In this document: positions 21,178 through 30,159 of the stretch, in pieces
How the letters are laid out: each line of letters starts with the position of its first letter
Position numbering within the stretch: the first letter of the stretch is position 1
NCBI GenBank assembly: GCA_964020085.1
Contig: OZ026599.1
Location: 31,140,625 to 31,204,624 of the forward strand
Direction of reading: 5' to 3'
Source of the DNA: Micromussa lordhowensis
Taxonomy: Eukaryota > Cnidaria > Anthozoa > Scleractinia > Lobophylliidae
DNA: 64,000 bases
Program-made: the position numbers and the translations under genes
The notes under the pieces: generated by a model
Databases searched by the model: none
Told to the model about the DNA's origin: nothing
The model's input: only the letters and a program-made list of their open reading frames with translations

Positions 21178-21879
21178 CTGTCAAAATAATCTTGTCAGTG
21201 TAAAATGAGGCGACTAGCCTACACGACTCCTACGGTTTGTGACATTTGTACATTTACCATTCTCTGTTCGGTCTCTCAACCTTTTTGTTGCTATACTGAT
21301 AAGCAAGGTAAAGTATAGATGAGACGAATTAATCCGATTCCTTTTTAAATATCTTCAACTGCGTTTCCCAAAAGTGTTTGTTCGTGTTCAGCACGCCAGT
21401 CTAAAACAGCGGCTGTTTTTGTGACATGATCGAGAGTCTTAAGCACTCAAGGAATTCGAGCATTTAAACTACGCAACACCAAACGCTTTTTGCCATATTT
21501 TAAATTAATTAATATTGCTACAAGAAATCAAACGTTGTTACGATTTTTTCCACATCAGTAAAAGGATAAATCTTAAATGACGTAGTAAAGTAATAAAAAG
21601 AATTGATTTTACCTCTGTTAGCCGTAAATTTTCGACATTAGAAACGACCTGGAACTTCCGAGGAGTTCTGAAATGAGGGTAAAGAAAAACGGAAATTCCG
21701 GAGGGGAGGGGGGTCTTCACAAACCCCTCTGGAATGGAAATTCCGAGTGGATGGGGGGTTAAAATGGAAAAACCTTCCGTGGGGGGGTATGGGTATTTTC
21801 TGTAACTACACATTAACGTTTTAAAGCAGTTTTGTTTTACAGCTTCTTTTTTACTTCCTGTCTTATATTAAGATGGGAT

Positions 21880-22130
21880 TTATAGTTCTCTCTTTTACGA
21901 TTTGGGGTGGTTTTCCACCATTCCGTCTTTTGGGATGTGGGGTGATTTTCCGCCATTCCATTCATTCAGGATTTGGGGTGACATTCCGCTGTTCTGTCAT
22001 TGTGTCATTCCATCTTTTAGTATTTGAGGTGGTTTTCCGCTGTTCCACTGTTCCGTCATTCTGTCTTTTAGTATTTCGGTTGAATTTCGGGCCGTTCCAT
22101 GATTCTGCTGTTCCATCATTCCACTGTTCT
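21880..22130. repeat. Degenerate GGTGGTTTTCCGC-TGTTCC repeat
   Basis: Motifs TTTGGGGTGATTTTCCGCC, CTGTTCCGTCATTC and TCTTTTAGTATTT recur with about 45-65 bp spacing. Low-complexity tandem repeat with no coding evidence. Confidence 0.6.
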
Positions 22131-22131
22131 G

Positions 22132-22372
22132 GGCCGGGTTGTTCGAAAGTAGGTTAACGCTAACCCATGATTAAAAGTTAACCTTTGTATTGATTTTTCT
22201 TCAGTAAAAATGTTTTTAACTGCTAATGTTTTGTGTAGTTTGAGATTATTCAAACTAAAAACAGAAGGACACAATATAAATAACAAAACTTCACCGAAAA
22301 GTGAGAAATCTGAAATCAAAATTCTCGCTAATCCTGGGTTAGCTTAATTGGGTTTTAAACAACCCAGTCCTG
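22132..22372. mobile_element. MITE with inverted termini
   Basis: GCCGGGTTGTTCGAAAG and GGTTAACGCTAACCCA on the left are matched in inverted orientation by TGGGTTAGCTTAATTGGGTT and TAAACAACCC on the right. The about 240-bp body is AT-rich and non-coding. Confidence 0.7.
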
Positions 22373-22439
22373 GCTTTTAGGGTCTCCCTTAAATTAGGGA
22401 GCAGTGCAGTCAAATCTGTGCACCAAATATTTTAGTGGC

Positions 22440-22978
22440 AACACATAACTTTATTCTAGTTTTAATTTTGTCCTATATTTCACATCTCTTTATTCCCACT
22501 CAACAATCCACTCTTACAGTACTCGCACCTCCTCTTCTGGAAATTATTACATTAGCCACTCTAGACTAAATCAGAAAAATGATTCTTTCTCTATTATGGG
22601 AGCCAAAATTTGGAATAGTATACCTGAAAATGTACAAAATTCTTAGAAATCTCTCTTTAAGGAAACAGTTCATGCAATTCTGTTGAAAATATTTGAAGTT
22701 CAGGATAGATATGCTGACCTAAATACGATAATCTCTGATTTTAAAAAATATTAGCCCCAGCTTATCTAAATAGCTGCCTCGATTTTCTTATCTCAATTTC
22801 TCTCGTGACTGACGCTTTTTATTATAATTATGGTACTCTTTTTTCACTTCAACTATTGTAATAAACCTTAAGCCGTCCACACACCACCTGCCTCGATTAG
22901 CCTTGCTATTTGCAGGTGGTGTGATATTTTTTTATATTTAATATAAGAAATAAAGACGTTGTTGTTGTTGTTAAGTTT
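22440..22978 (+). pseudogene. LINE 3' end, decayed
   Basis: A short frame encodes FSIMGAKIWNSIPENVQ, the conserved C-terminal motif of CR1/L2-like reverse transcriptase proteins, then a TAG and a further lysine-rich tail ending in TAG near 22752. The 3' end has AAATAAAGACG followed by (GTT)n, the expected poly(A)-signal-like and microsatellite terminus. Confidence 0.7.
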
Positions 22979-22991
22979 TATCCTGATTCCT

Positions 22992-23134
22992 TGTTATGAT
23001 AAGTCACACTTCGGTGATCTTTATCCCTTTCGAGTGGCACTTTTGCCATATTTGGAATAAACACGTGCGGCTTGCCAGCGTTGCTTGCTCGACAGTTAAT
23101 GGCGCTTGTTGTTGTCTGAATGACTTGCTAAACA
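22992..23134 (+). repeat. Gypsy 5' LTR
   Basis: 143 bp starting TGTTATGATAAGTCAC and ending TGCTAAACA. It shares GATCTTTATCCC and GGCACTTTTGCCATATTTGG with the 3' LTR and is preceded by the target duplication TTCCT. Confidence 0.92.
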
Positions 23135-23152
23135 TGGTGTCAGGAGTGGGAT
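23135..23152 (+). promoter_or_regulatory. Gypsy primer-binding site
   Basis: TGGTGTCAGGAGTGGGAT immediately follows the LTR end; TGGTGTCAG-AGTGGG is a common PBS form in metazoan Gypsy elements. Confidence 0.75.
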
Positions 23153-23299
23153 AAAAGCAATCACTTCACTTCAGTCTGCAATGCCAAACGGTCAAATTCA
23201 GTGAATGTTGTCCTAAGCGAAGGTAACTCTGATTCGGATCTCTCTGTGCTTCAAGTGGAAACTGTGTCAACCTTAGCCAGCAAAGGCAAAAAAGTTTTT

Positions 23300-23676
23300 A
23301 CGGAGTTGAGGATGCAGACCATGTTAAGTACAAGAAATCTGTTGTTTGTCAGCTGGACACTAGAGCGTCAGGTAACTTGATCAGCTATCAAGACCTCTCA
23401 ATTCTTTTACAGAACGGGAAGCCCAAAGTAGAACAGAGTTCAGTCAAACTCAAGATGTACGATGGCTCAATCATGCGGCCCATTGGAGAAATGGTTTTGA
23501 AAGTAATACACAATGACAGCTACCACACCCTAAAGTTTCAAGTGGTGGATAGCCCAAACAAGCCCCTCTTGTCAGCTGAATCATGTCAAATGCTGGGTCT
23601 ACTGCAGTTCAACCTGAACATTCCACTATGGAAAGTACACCTTAGAAGCCCCCTCTCTCCAAAGATGCCATCTTAA
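23300..23676 (+). pseudogene. Gypsy aspartic protease remnant
   Basis: The frame reads CQLDTRASGNLISY, followed by VKLKMYDGS, IGEMVLKV and KPLLSAESCQMLGLL, the order of a retropepsin and its flap. The active-site triad DTG is DTR here (Gly to Arg), which should abolish activity. The frame is shifted upstream of about 23330. Confidence 0.85.
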
Positions 23677-24995
23677 ACACGTTTAAAGATGTTTTTGAAG
23701 GACTGGATCACATTGGTAACTCCACATTTGTGACTGATGAGACAGTGAAACCAGTACAACACACACCAAGACGTGTTCCTTTCGCCTAACAAGATGAGGT
23801 GAAAGAAAAGTTACTGGATCTTGAGAAGAGAGGCATCATCAAGAAGTTCACTGCTCCTACCGAATGGATAAGCAGCATGGTTATAGTAGCAAAACCAAGT
23901 AAGATAAGAATCTGCTTAGACCCCCAAAACTTAAACAAGCTTTAAAAAGACCCATGCCTACATTGAAAGAAATCCTTCCTTGACTAGCAAAGGCAAAGGT
24001 TTCTCAACATTGGATGTAAAAGACGGATTCTACCAGATTGGTCTTGATGAGGAAAGCAGTATGGAAACCGCATTCTGGACCCCCTTCAGGCAATATCGGT
24101 ACTTGAGAATGCCATTTTGAGTTAGCCTAGCGCCGGAAGAGTTTGAGTGCAAACTCCATTAGAAGTTAGACGACCTTCCCGGTATAGTGGTCTTGCGAGA
24201 CAATATCCTAGTCATGGGATACGGAGAGACTCAAGAAGAAGCCAAAGAGCTAGAGAAACAAACCTAAAGCTAAACAAATCCAAAATTAAGCTCAGACAAC
24301 CAGAGGTGAAATTCATGGGACATGTCATCACCAACCAAAGTTTAAAACCTGACCCAGTCAAGGTGAAGGCAGTTGATGAGATGCCTGGAACAACCTGTAA
24401 GAAGGAACGAGCGACCCTTCTGGGTTTCGTTAAGTATCTGTCAAGATTTCTACCCTGGCTTGCAGAGGTAACTCAAGTTCTTACTGAGTTGTAAAGTTGT
24501 AGAAGGAAGAAGACCAGATCAAAGAGATCATGATTGCACAGCCAAACTTCTGCCAGATATAGAGGTTTAGCAGGAAGTGAGAGTTGTGCCTACAGAACGC
24601 AACAAGCCATGGAAGAGTGCAATGTGTGTGCAGAAGCTATCTGGCTGTTCCTACTTGGTGAGGACCTCGAAAGAAACAGTTCGCAGGAACCACAAAGTCT
24701 GAAACCTACATCAACGCCAAAGCCCGCAAACTCCTACCCAATGCCACCCTCGCATGGTGTTGAGGAAACAGTTCAAATCTCACCTGGGGTTGCAAGCATT
24801 ACCCATACATCATCTGGTACTCAGCAAACCCCCACTGAGACTCACAGTACCACCTGTTCAGAAGAGAAAGCACCAGGACCAGGACAAGGGTTATTAAACC
24901 ACCCTCTCGCTACGAGGACTTTGTCAAGCCCTAGGCTTAGTTTGCTTTTAGTTTGTGTGTTTAGAAAGTCTTCGACCATTGAAATATTTTAAGAT
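23677..24995 (+). pseudogene. Gypsy RT and C-terminal remnants
   Basis: In several frames with stops: PVQHTPRRVPFA, LEKRGIIKKFTAPTEWISSM, KIRICLDPQNLNK and FYQIGLDEESS (fingers/palm of RT), then FMGHVI and LLGFVKYLSRFLP (RT thumb/connection) to 24494. The last part (24534-24995) is the hydrophilic tail that follows integrase, with RTRTRVIKPPSRYEDF-like peptide in another frame. The catalytic YxDD region and most of integrase are deleted or unrecognisable. Confidence 0.85.
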
Positions 24996-25122
24996 CGTTT
25001 TTTGTTGTTAGTTTAATCTGTTCGTTGTCGTTCTACAGTTACCATGGTTGTTTCAGGTCACGTCAAACTTTATTTTCTTTATAGTTTTATTTCCCGTTAT
25101 TTCTTTTGTATGAGATAGGAAA

Positions 25123-25262
25123 TGTTACGATAAGTCACGCTTCGGCGATCTTTATCCCTTTTGATTGGCACTTTTGCCATATTTGGAATAAACACGAGCG
25201 GCTTGCCAGGGTTGCTTGCTTGACAGTTGATGGCGCTTATTGTCTGAATGACTCACTAAACA
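25123..25262 (+). repeat. Gypsy 3' LTR
   Basis: 140 bp starting TGTTACGATAAGTCACGC and ending CACTAAACA, preceded by a purine-rich GAGATAGGAAA (likely polypurine tract) and followed by TTCCT. Confidence 0.92.
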
Positions 25263-25825
25263 TTCCTCCAATTGAAAACTTTTACTTAAACCAAATCCCT
25301 TAACTTCCCTTTGGTCTTTTCTCTTGGATTTTATAAACACATCTAGTACTTGTACATGTAATATGTATTAATGGTGGTTAAAATTAATGTGCATGTATTG
25401 GCATTCTAGATTAAGGAGCAAAAGGAAACGAAAGTGAAAGTAAATTGCAAAATTTGTTTGCTGCATAAATAGTGAACTGAAATCTTTGAGCAGTCAGGAA
25501 TTCTAATTTTTTAGGACTCCATAAAAAGATATCACAAGGACTGTGTCTCACAAGGACTGGGAACTACCGAATTTACGAATTTGATTTGCTGAAATCGATA
25601 TTGAAAGCGGTCTGGATTTTCCCATCTAGACCGGCATCTAGACCGGTAAAAAAGTTGCGGTGAAAAAGTTGCAAACTGAAATGCAAAAATGTGGACTTCG
25701 TTCAGTCTGTACACAGCCTTATCAAAACCACAAATTACGTGACTGTACGTACATGTATGCTAATATGACCAGTCTCTTTTGGCCAAGGAATAGTTAATAT
25801 TGCTGGTATTCCACTGCATTTACAG

Positions 25826-25986
25826 GTCGAAGAATACTGCCTAGAGGGACTATAATGTTTGTTATTACTGGAGTGCTGGAAAGTTTTGAGAGAGATGACG
25901 CTGCTGATTTGATTCAGAGGTACGACAGCAAATTGATTCAGTCGGTGAGCAAGAAGACAAGTTATATTGAGGTGGGACAGGACCTG
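25826..25986 (+). pseudogene. RFC1 BRCT-domain exon, decayed
   Basis: After an acceptor (GCATTTACAG) the sequence encodes YCLEGL. After a one-base shift and around a TAA it encodes FVITGVLESFERDDAADLIQ and SKKTSYIEVGQDL, ending at a GTGAGA donor. This closely follows the BRCT domain of the large subunit of replication factor C, which loads PCNA on DNA (human FVITGVLESIERDEAKSLIE and SKKTNYLVMG). The frameshift and loss of the Gly-Gly turn indicate a relic rather than the working gene. It is the first of four RFC1-like exons in order (25826, 27457, 28087, 29201). Confidence 0.75.
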
Positions 25987-26343
25987 GTGAGAGTAAACTT
26001 TCCAAGGTAAAAGTAAGTCAAAAAAGATCTTGTACACTTTAGTGTAACTACTGTACAAAGTCACATAATGCAATGCCAAAAAAGCATACACACAAGACTA
26101 AAAGCAAACCAGCCCCCAATAATTAAGTATCATCCCGTTGAAACTACTGCTTGTGATAGATTGTGACGATTGAGCCCCAGATGAAAAAAAAAATACAATT
26201 AATAAAGAATACTGTCATGTAAACCAAACCAACAGCCGCTTATGCCCCAAGATTTGAACATAATTTAAAGCCTAAATCTCTCTTGGGGGGGGGGGGAGGG
26301 GGTACTTTCGTAAATTTTGGATAGGTGTGTGCCGCAAAGGGTC

Positions 26344-26961
26344 TTAAGGTGATTCCCGAGTTTTGCATTGCGCATTCCTACTGCGCACGAATTTTGCGTC
26401 ATATGTACAAAACATAAGAGATTTCCTTCAAACTAAGCTCGATAGCGAGATAAAAGCTAATTTCCTCTTAAACGAGCACGGTGACAAACACTTTTTATTT
26501 TATAAATTCAATGAGAACAATATCCGCAATAACTGAGAAAAAATTTGGCAGAAATCTATGGCTACTTTTTTGGCAAATGAAATAAATGCTACAGATAGAG
26601 ACGAAATGGGCCCATTAGAGCACGTCCAAATTATGTTTCCTTTAAAGGATAAAAATATCAGTTAATAATGCAGGATATTTAAAGCCATTTCTTCTGGGAC
26701 GTAGATGAATAAGCAATCAAAGACAGTCGAATTCTGTGTGATATAACCCGCCGCATTGAAAAATAATCGAGCTTATTTGTTGCGCACTGAGATAACCAAA
26801 AGTCACCAAAATAACCATATTTGTCAGCATCGTGGCATGAAAACAAGCATGGTGAGCCCCTCTTTTTATTATGTTTTTAACATCTTCTTGAACTGTAATG
26901 ACACCATACCAAGTTTCATTGGAAATCTATGGTGGGTTCTTTTACCCGGGAATCACCTTAA
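26344..26961. mobile_element. TTAA-bounded MITE
   Basis: Ends are TTAAGGTGATTCCCG and CGGGAATCACCTTAA, perfect inverted repeats including TTAA at both edges, which fits a piggyBac-type TTAA target duplication. Removing the element would join GCAAAGGGTCTTAA to ACCCTGACCCTATTTAAGG, continuing a degenerate repeat present on both sides. It sits within an intron-equivalent of the RFC1 relic. No coding capacity. Confidence 0.75.
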
Positions 26962-27125
26962 ACCCTGACCCTATTTAAGGATCAAGGACATGAAAAATGA
27001 CACCCAATTGAAGGTGCAAACCTGAAAAATGACACCCTATTGAAGGGAAAAACAGAAATCAATAAGGATCACATCGGGAACACAATGCCAACATGGGCAA
27101 AAATGATGCCCTATTTAAGGATGGT
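26962..27125. repeat. Degenerate AAAAATGACACCCTATT repeat
   Basis: Three to four loose copies of GAAAAATGACACCCTATTGAAGG in about 160 bp, the right half of the repeat into which the TTAA element inserted. Confidence 0.55.
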
Positions 27126-27456
27126 GAAGTGTATCCTGCAGCACATACCTACTACATGTAGATACAACCCATATATGGGAGCACCATTTTTGTTATTGTA
27201 CATGCTACAACTGATACATGTATGCTGTAGGTAACTTTCATGTCCATGTACAATGATGTATATATATAAGTTGTAGACTTTGTTACTTATCACTGTTTAA
27301 TAGACATGCAAGCAGATTTGTTTGTGCATTGAATGCATACATAATTGTACGTAATTATTTTGTATGTCACACCTGATTCAAGCAGAGTTTGACACTTCAG
27401 AAGTTAAGATGCCAAGCATCTTATTAATGGGATTATATTTTGCTTTATTTTTTAAG

Positions 27457-27592
27457 GCAAAGCAGTGCAGGACAACACAGCTAAATGAGGATGGGCAAGG
27501 CTCTTAGAACTTGTCAAGACAAAACAAGGGAAGAAAATCAACTCCGAGCCTACTAGCATGGAAAAAATTCAAATCAAGAAAGAAAAACTGAA
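27457..27592 (+). pseudogene. RFC1 post-BRCT exon, decayed
   Basis: Between an acceptor (TTTTTTAAG) and a GTACAT donor, one frame gives TTQLNEDG. After a frameshift another gives ELVKTKQGKKINSEP and IQIKKEKLK. This matches the order of human RFC1 after the BRCT domain (IIDEDGLLNLIRTMPGKKSK, then a Lys-rich linker). The exon order relative to 25826-25986 is correct. Confidence 0.6.
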
Positions 27593-28086
27593 GTACATGT
27601 ACACTGTAACAGAAACATTGATCACTGTCATCTCCTGCCACATGGACACCTACATGACTACATAATCAACTGCACCAAAAGGTGTGATAGTCCAGAAAAT
27701 ATCTATAGATACCCCTCTTGTTTTTTTTTCTTTTGGCATAACATTCTCTGTTCCTTTCCGTCTGGTCTGGAAGTTGTGTTTTAGGCACATTGCAATAACT
27801 ACTGTGTATCTGTGAGAAAAGTTACCTGTGTACAAGAATAGCAAAATAGTTAAACTTTTAAAGAATGTAAGGATACGAAACACGACACAAGTTTCTACAG
27901 TTGTTGAGTTTGATGTGTTCTCCAACTCATATTTATTTATCTTTATACTCAGTATTACAGTGTCACCCATTTAAACTTCAACTAGCTAACTGTACTTACA
28001 TGTAGGTGCGACAATATTGCACAGCTATTGATCAGCTTCTTAGTGACCACTTTGTTGACAGGTATTGGAATATTTTACCTTTGCAG

Positions 28087-28236
28087 GAATCAGATGAGAT
28101 CAGTTCTGGGGTGTCCAGGGTCATTTAAAATGATGGAGGAGTACATGTATGACTTGACAAAAGAGACTGGGACTCTATCATGGAGCTTGGCCAGTTTGAA
28201 GGACAGAGGGATCCTGTTGCTTCTATCCCATCAAAG
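28087..28236 (+). pseudogene. RFC1 C-terminal domain exon, decayed
   Basis: After TTTGCAG, one frame encodes MMEEYMYDLTKE and, one base shifted, WDSIMELGQFEGQ and SIPSKV up to a GTTTGT donor. This corresponds to the human RFC1 segment around MDTYYLMKEDFENIMEISSW...LDPKV. The AAA+ ATPase exons that should lie between the linker and this exon are absent from 27593-28086. A short exon-like piece at about 27970-28060 may be another remnant. Confidence 0.65.
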
Positions 28237-28744
28237 GTTTGTGCATGCAGATCCTTTATTCTTATAGGGGGAAATTTACGTTTATCAAAAGAAAGCTGTG
28301 GGCTAGTGCTTAGCCCGTTGAACTCCAGGTCAATCCCTGGCTGGGACCTGTCATTTTGTCATTTTGTTGTGTTCTTGGACAAGACTCTTTCTTACTAAAC
28401 AGTACCTCTATCCACCCAGGATTCTAATAAGTAACTTTAAGATAGAATTAATAAAATCTATGCGAGGTGAACGTATATTCCATTCAGGGGGAGAAGCAAT
28501 TCCCCTTAACACTTTGTGCTACAGAAACTGGGATGAGCTTTCGCGTAATAGGTTGATAAAGATTAATTAAATCATGATTTATGTTATAGACTCGCACTAT
28601 ACACTTAATGACAGGTCCTGTGCAAAATGGCTAGTTCTGCTCTTCCAGGAATCATTATCTTTCCTGAAACGAAGTTGATGTTCAGTAGAAGTGCCAGGGC
28701 AAACAAGAGCAGATGTAACTAGCTTGCTGAGGGACTGTCAGTAA

Positions 28745-29105
28745 GTGTTTTGTTATACCACAAGAACAGGAGTACCAGCAGCAAGGAAAACAACAACAAA
28801 TGATAGGAAACAGGCAACAACTGCAACTGCAACAAAAACAAAAACAGCAGCAGAAACTGAAACAGTGGCAGCAACCACCACCACAATAGCAACAATAACG
28901 ACAAGAAGCCATAACTACTGTACATGTACCACAGGAGCAATAGCAACAAAAAGACAAGACAAATCTCAACGGGTCTTATACTGTACCGTTTTACATATGT
29001 TCTTTCAATCTTTGAACAACCCTAACAGGTACAGTAACAATAACAATAAAGCAACAAAAAGCAAAAAACACCAAACAACAACAACAAACAAAGAACAATA
29101 ACAAA
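28745..29105. repeat. CAA-rich low-complexity tract
   Basis: A long ACAACAACA/CAGCAACAA-rich stretch gives Thr-rich frames on plus and Cys/Leu-rich frames on minus. Both are by-products of composition. It lies between the last two RFC1-like exons. Confidence 0.7.
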
Positions 29106-29200
29106 ATACACTCTTTTAGATCCAACTAACATGACATACTCTGCATCCCGCAAAGATGTCTGACTCTCTTAAAACATTTCACCTTAAATATTTTTTGTAG

Positions 29201-29309
29201 GTTAAGGCAGCATTTGCGCAGAAGGGGAAGAGGAGGTAAACCAAAGGAAGGTATCCCAACAGAAGCATTGACGATTAAGGGTAAAGGGAAAGGAAAAAAT
29301 AGGAAATGA
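29201..29309 (+). pseudogene. RFC1 terminal exon, decayed
   Basis: TTTTTTGTAG precedes VKAAFAQKGKRR, which ends in TAA. The neighbouring frame carries GKPKEGIPTEALTIKGKGKG and ends NRK with TGA at 29307-29309. Human RFC1 has VKAAFTR at the same place and a KGKGK-rich C-terminus. The split between two frames again indicates decay by indel. Confidence 0.6.
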
Positions 29310-29740
29310 ATGAACATGCATATTCCGATAAGCAATTGCTATTGAAGCATTATATGACTGATAATAAATTGAAGTTCATTGGCAGCACATGAGAAAATGA
29401 AATGAAGACATGATAAAGAGTGGAAAATCATTTCATTTTTTGTTCTCATTGTGTGGACTGGTGCATTTTGGTGTGAACACAACCAAACGATGTCTACACT
29501 AGAGCTTGATCATTGAACATAAGCCAAGTATCAGCAGGGCAAACCTATAAAGAAATATGTGGGAAAATATTTTTTTGCACCATTCGCTTTACCTGTCCTG
29601 CCCATCACTGAATACTAAGAGGCCAATTTTAGTTTAAAATAGTCACTTGTTTTACCTTGTAACTGAAGTTGCTTATCTTCTGTGTGTCTTCCATATACCG
29701 GTCTGTTTGACCTCAGAAACCTAAATAAGAGACAGGTGAC

Positions 29741-29915
29741 TTAATGAACGGTAAAGTTGTTCTTTGCAGCCAACCTCAAGTGTCCTGACACTAACAAGTT
29801 CAGAACAAAAAACTTTCTCTGAAAAAACACAGCTGACACCATAAAGGCAGTAATGAAAACAAGGAAAATGTGTCCATTATGAAAGTTTGTTTCTGTAGGC
29901 ACAGTTCTTTCACTA
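29741..29915 (-). other. Possible terminal exon with a membrane segment
   Basis: On the minus strand TTTACTATTGACAG is an acceptor-like site, followed by a hydrophilic stretch (RTVPTETNFHNG), a hydrophobic segment (HIFLVFITAFMVSAVFF) and a basic tail to a TAA at 29741-29743. It could be the last exon of a single-pass membrane protein, but no upstream exon or family match is visible. Confidence 0.2.
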
Positions 29916-30159
29916 CTGTCAATAGTAAAGCAAAATGAGAATAATTTTGAAGTAACATGTGTGTCAGCAAACATTTATTATTTTGGATATCTCCCCTTGT
30001 GTTCTTGTTGGTACAGGAACTGGGTGTGGTGGCTACATGTACTGAGAAAAGGTTTCACCACTAACAAATGACACTCACTTGCTTGCCTGCTCTCTCATCC
30101 ACCTTCTTCTGGCTGCTGGGACATAAGGCCATAAACTGCCAACAAATCAATCAGTGTTC

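Larger units (their letters stand above)
19421..21813. mobile_element. Region bounded by inverted G/C-rich repeats
   Basis: TGTGTAGTTCCAGAAAATAT at 19421, running on into CCATACCCCC and CACGGAAGG, is matched in inverted orientation at the right end by CCTTCCGTGGGGGGGTATGG, GTATTTTCTG and TAACTACACA (21770-21813). The arms also share GAAATTCCGA-type sequence further in (19470-19500, 21690-21750). These could be termini of a 2.4-kb transposon or two independent insertions of a short repeat. The interior holds a LINE 3' end and a possible coiled-coil exon but no recognisable transposase. Confidence 0.5.
22992..25262 (+). mobile_element. Ty3/Gypsy LTR retrotransposon, internally deleted
   Basis: Complete insertion: LTRs at 22992-23134 and 25123-25262, each TG...CA, with a 5-bp target duplication TTCCT at 22987-22991 and 25263-25267. 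A primer-binding site follows the left LTR. The interior (about 2 kb) keeps protease, parts of RT and the Pro-rich C-terminal tail, while much of RT/RNase H and integrase is missing. LTRs differ at many positions, so the insertion is old and non-autonomous. Confidence 0.9.

Noticed and set aside
28682..28969. Cys-rich minus-strand frame resembling a metallothionein-like or keratin-associated protein
   Set aside because: Artefact of the CAA/CAG-rich tract; plus-strand frames are equally biased.
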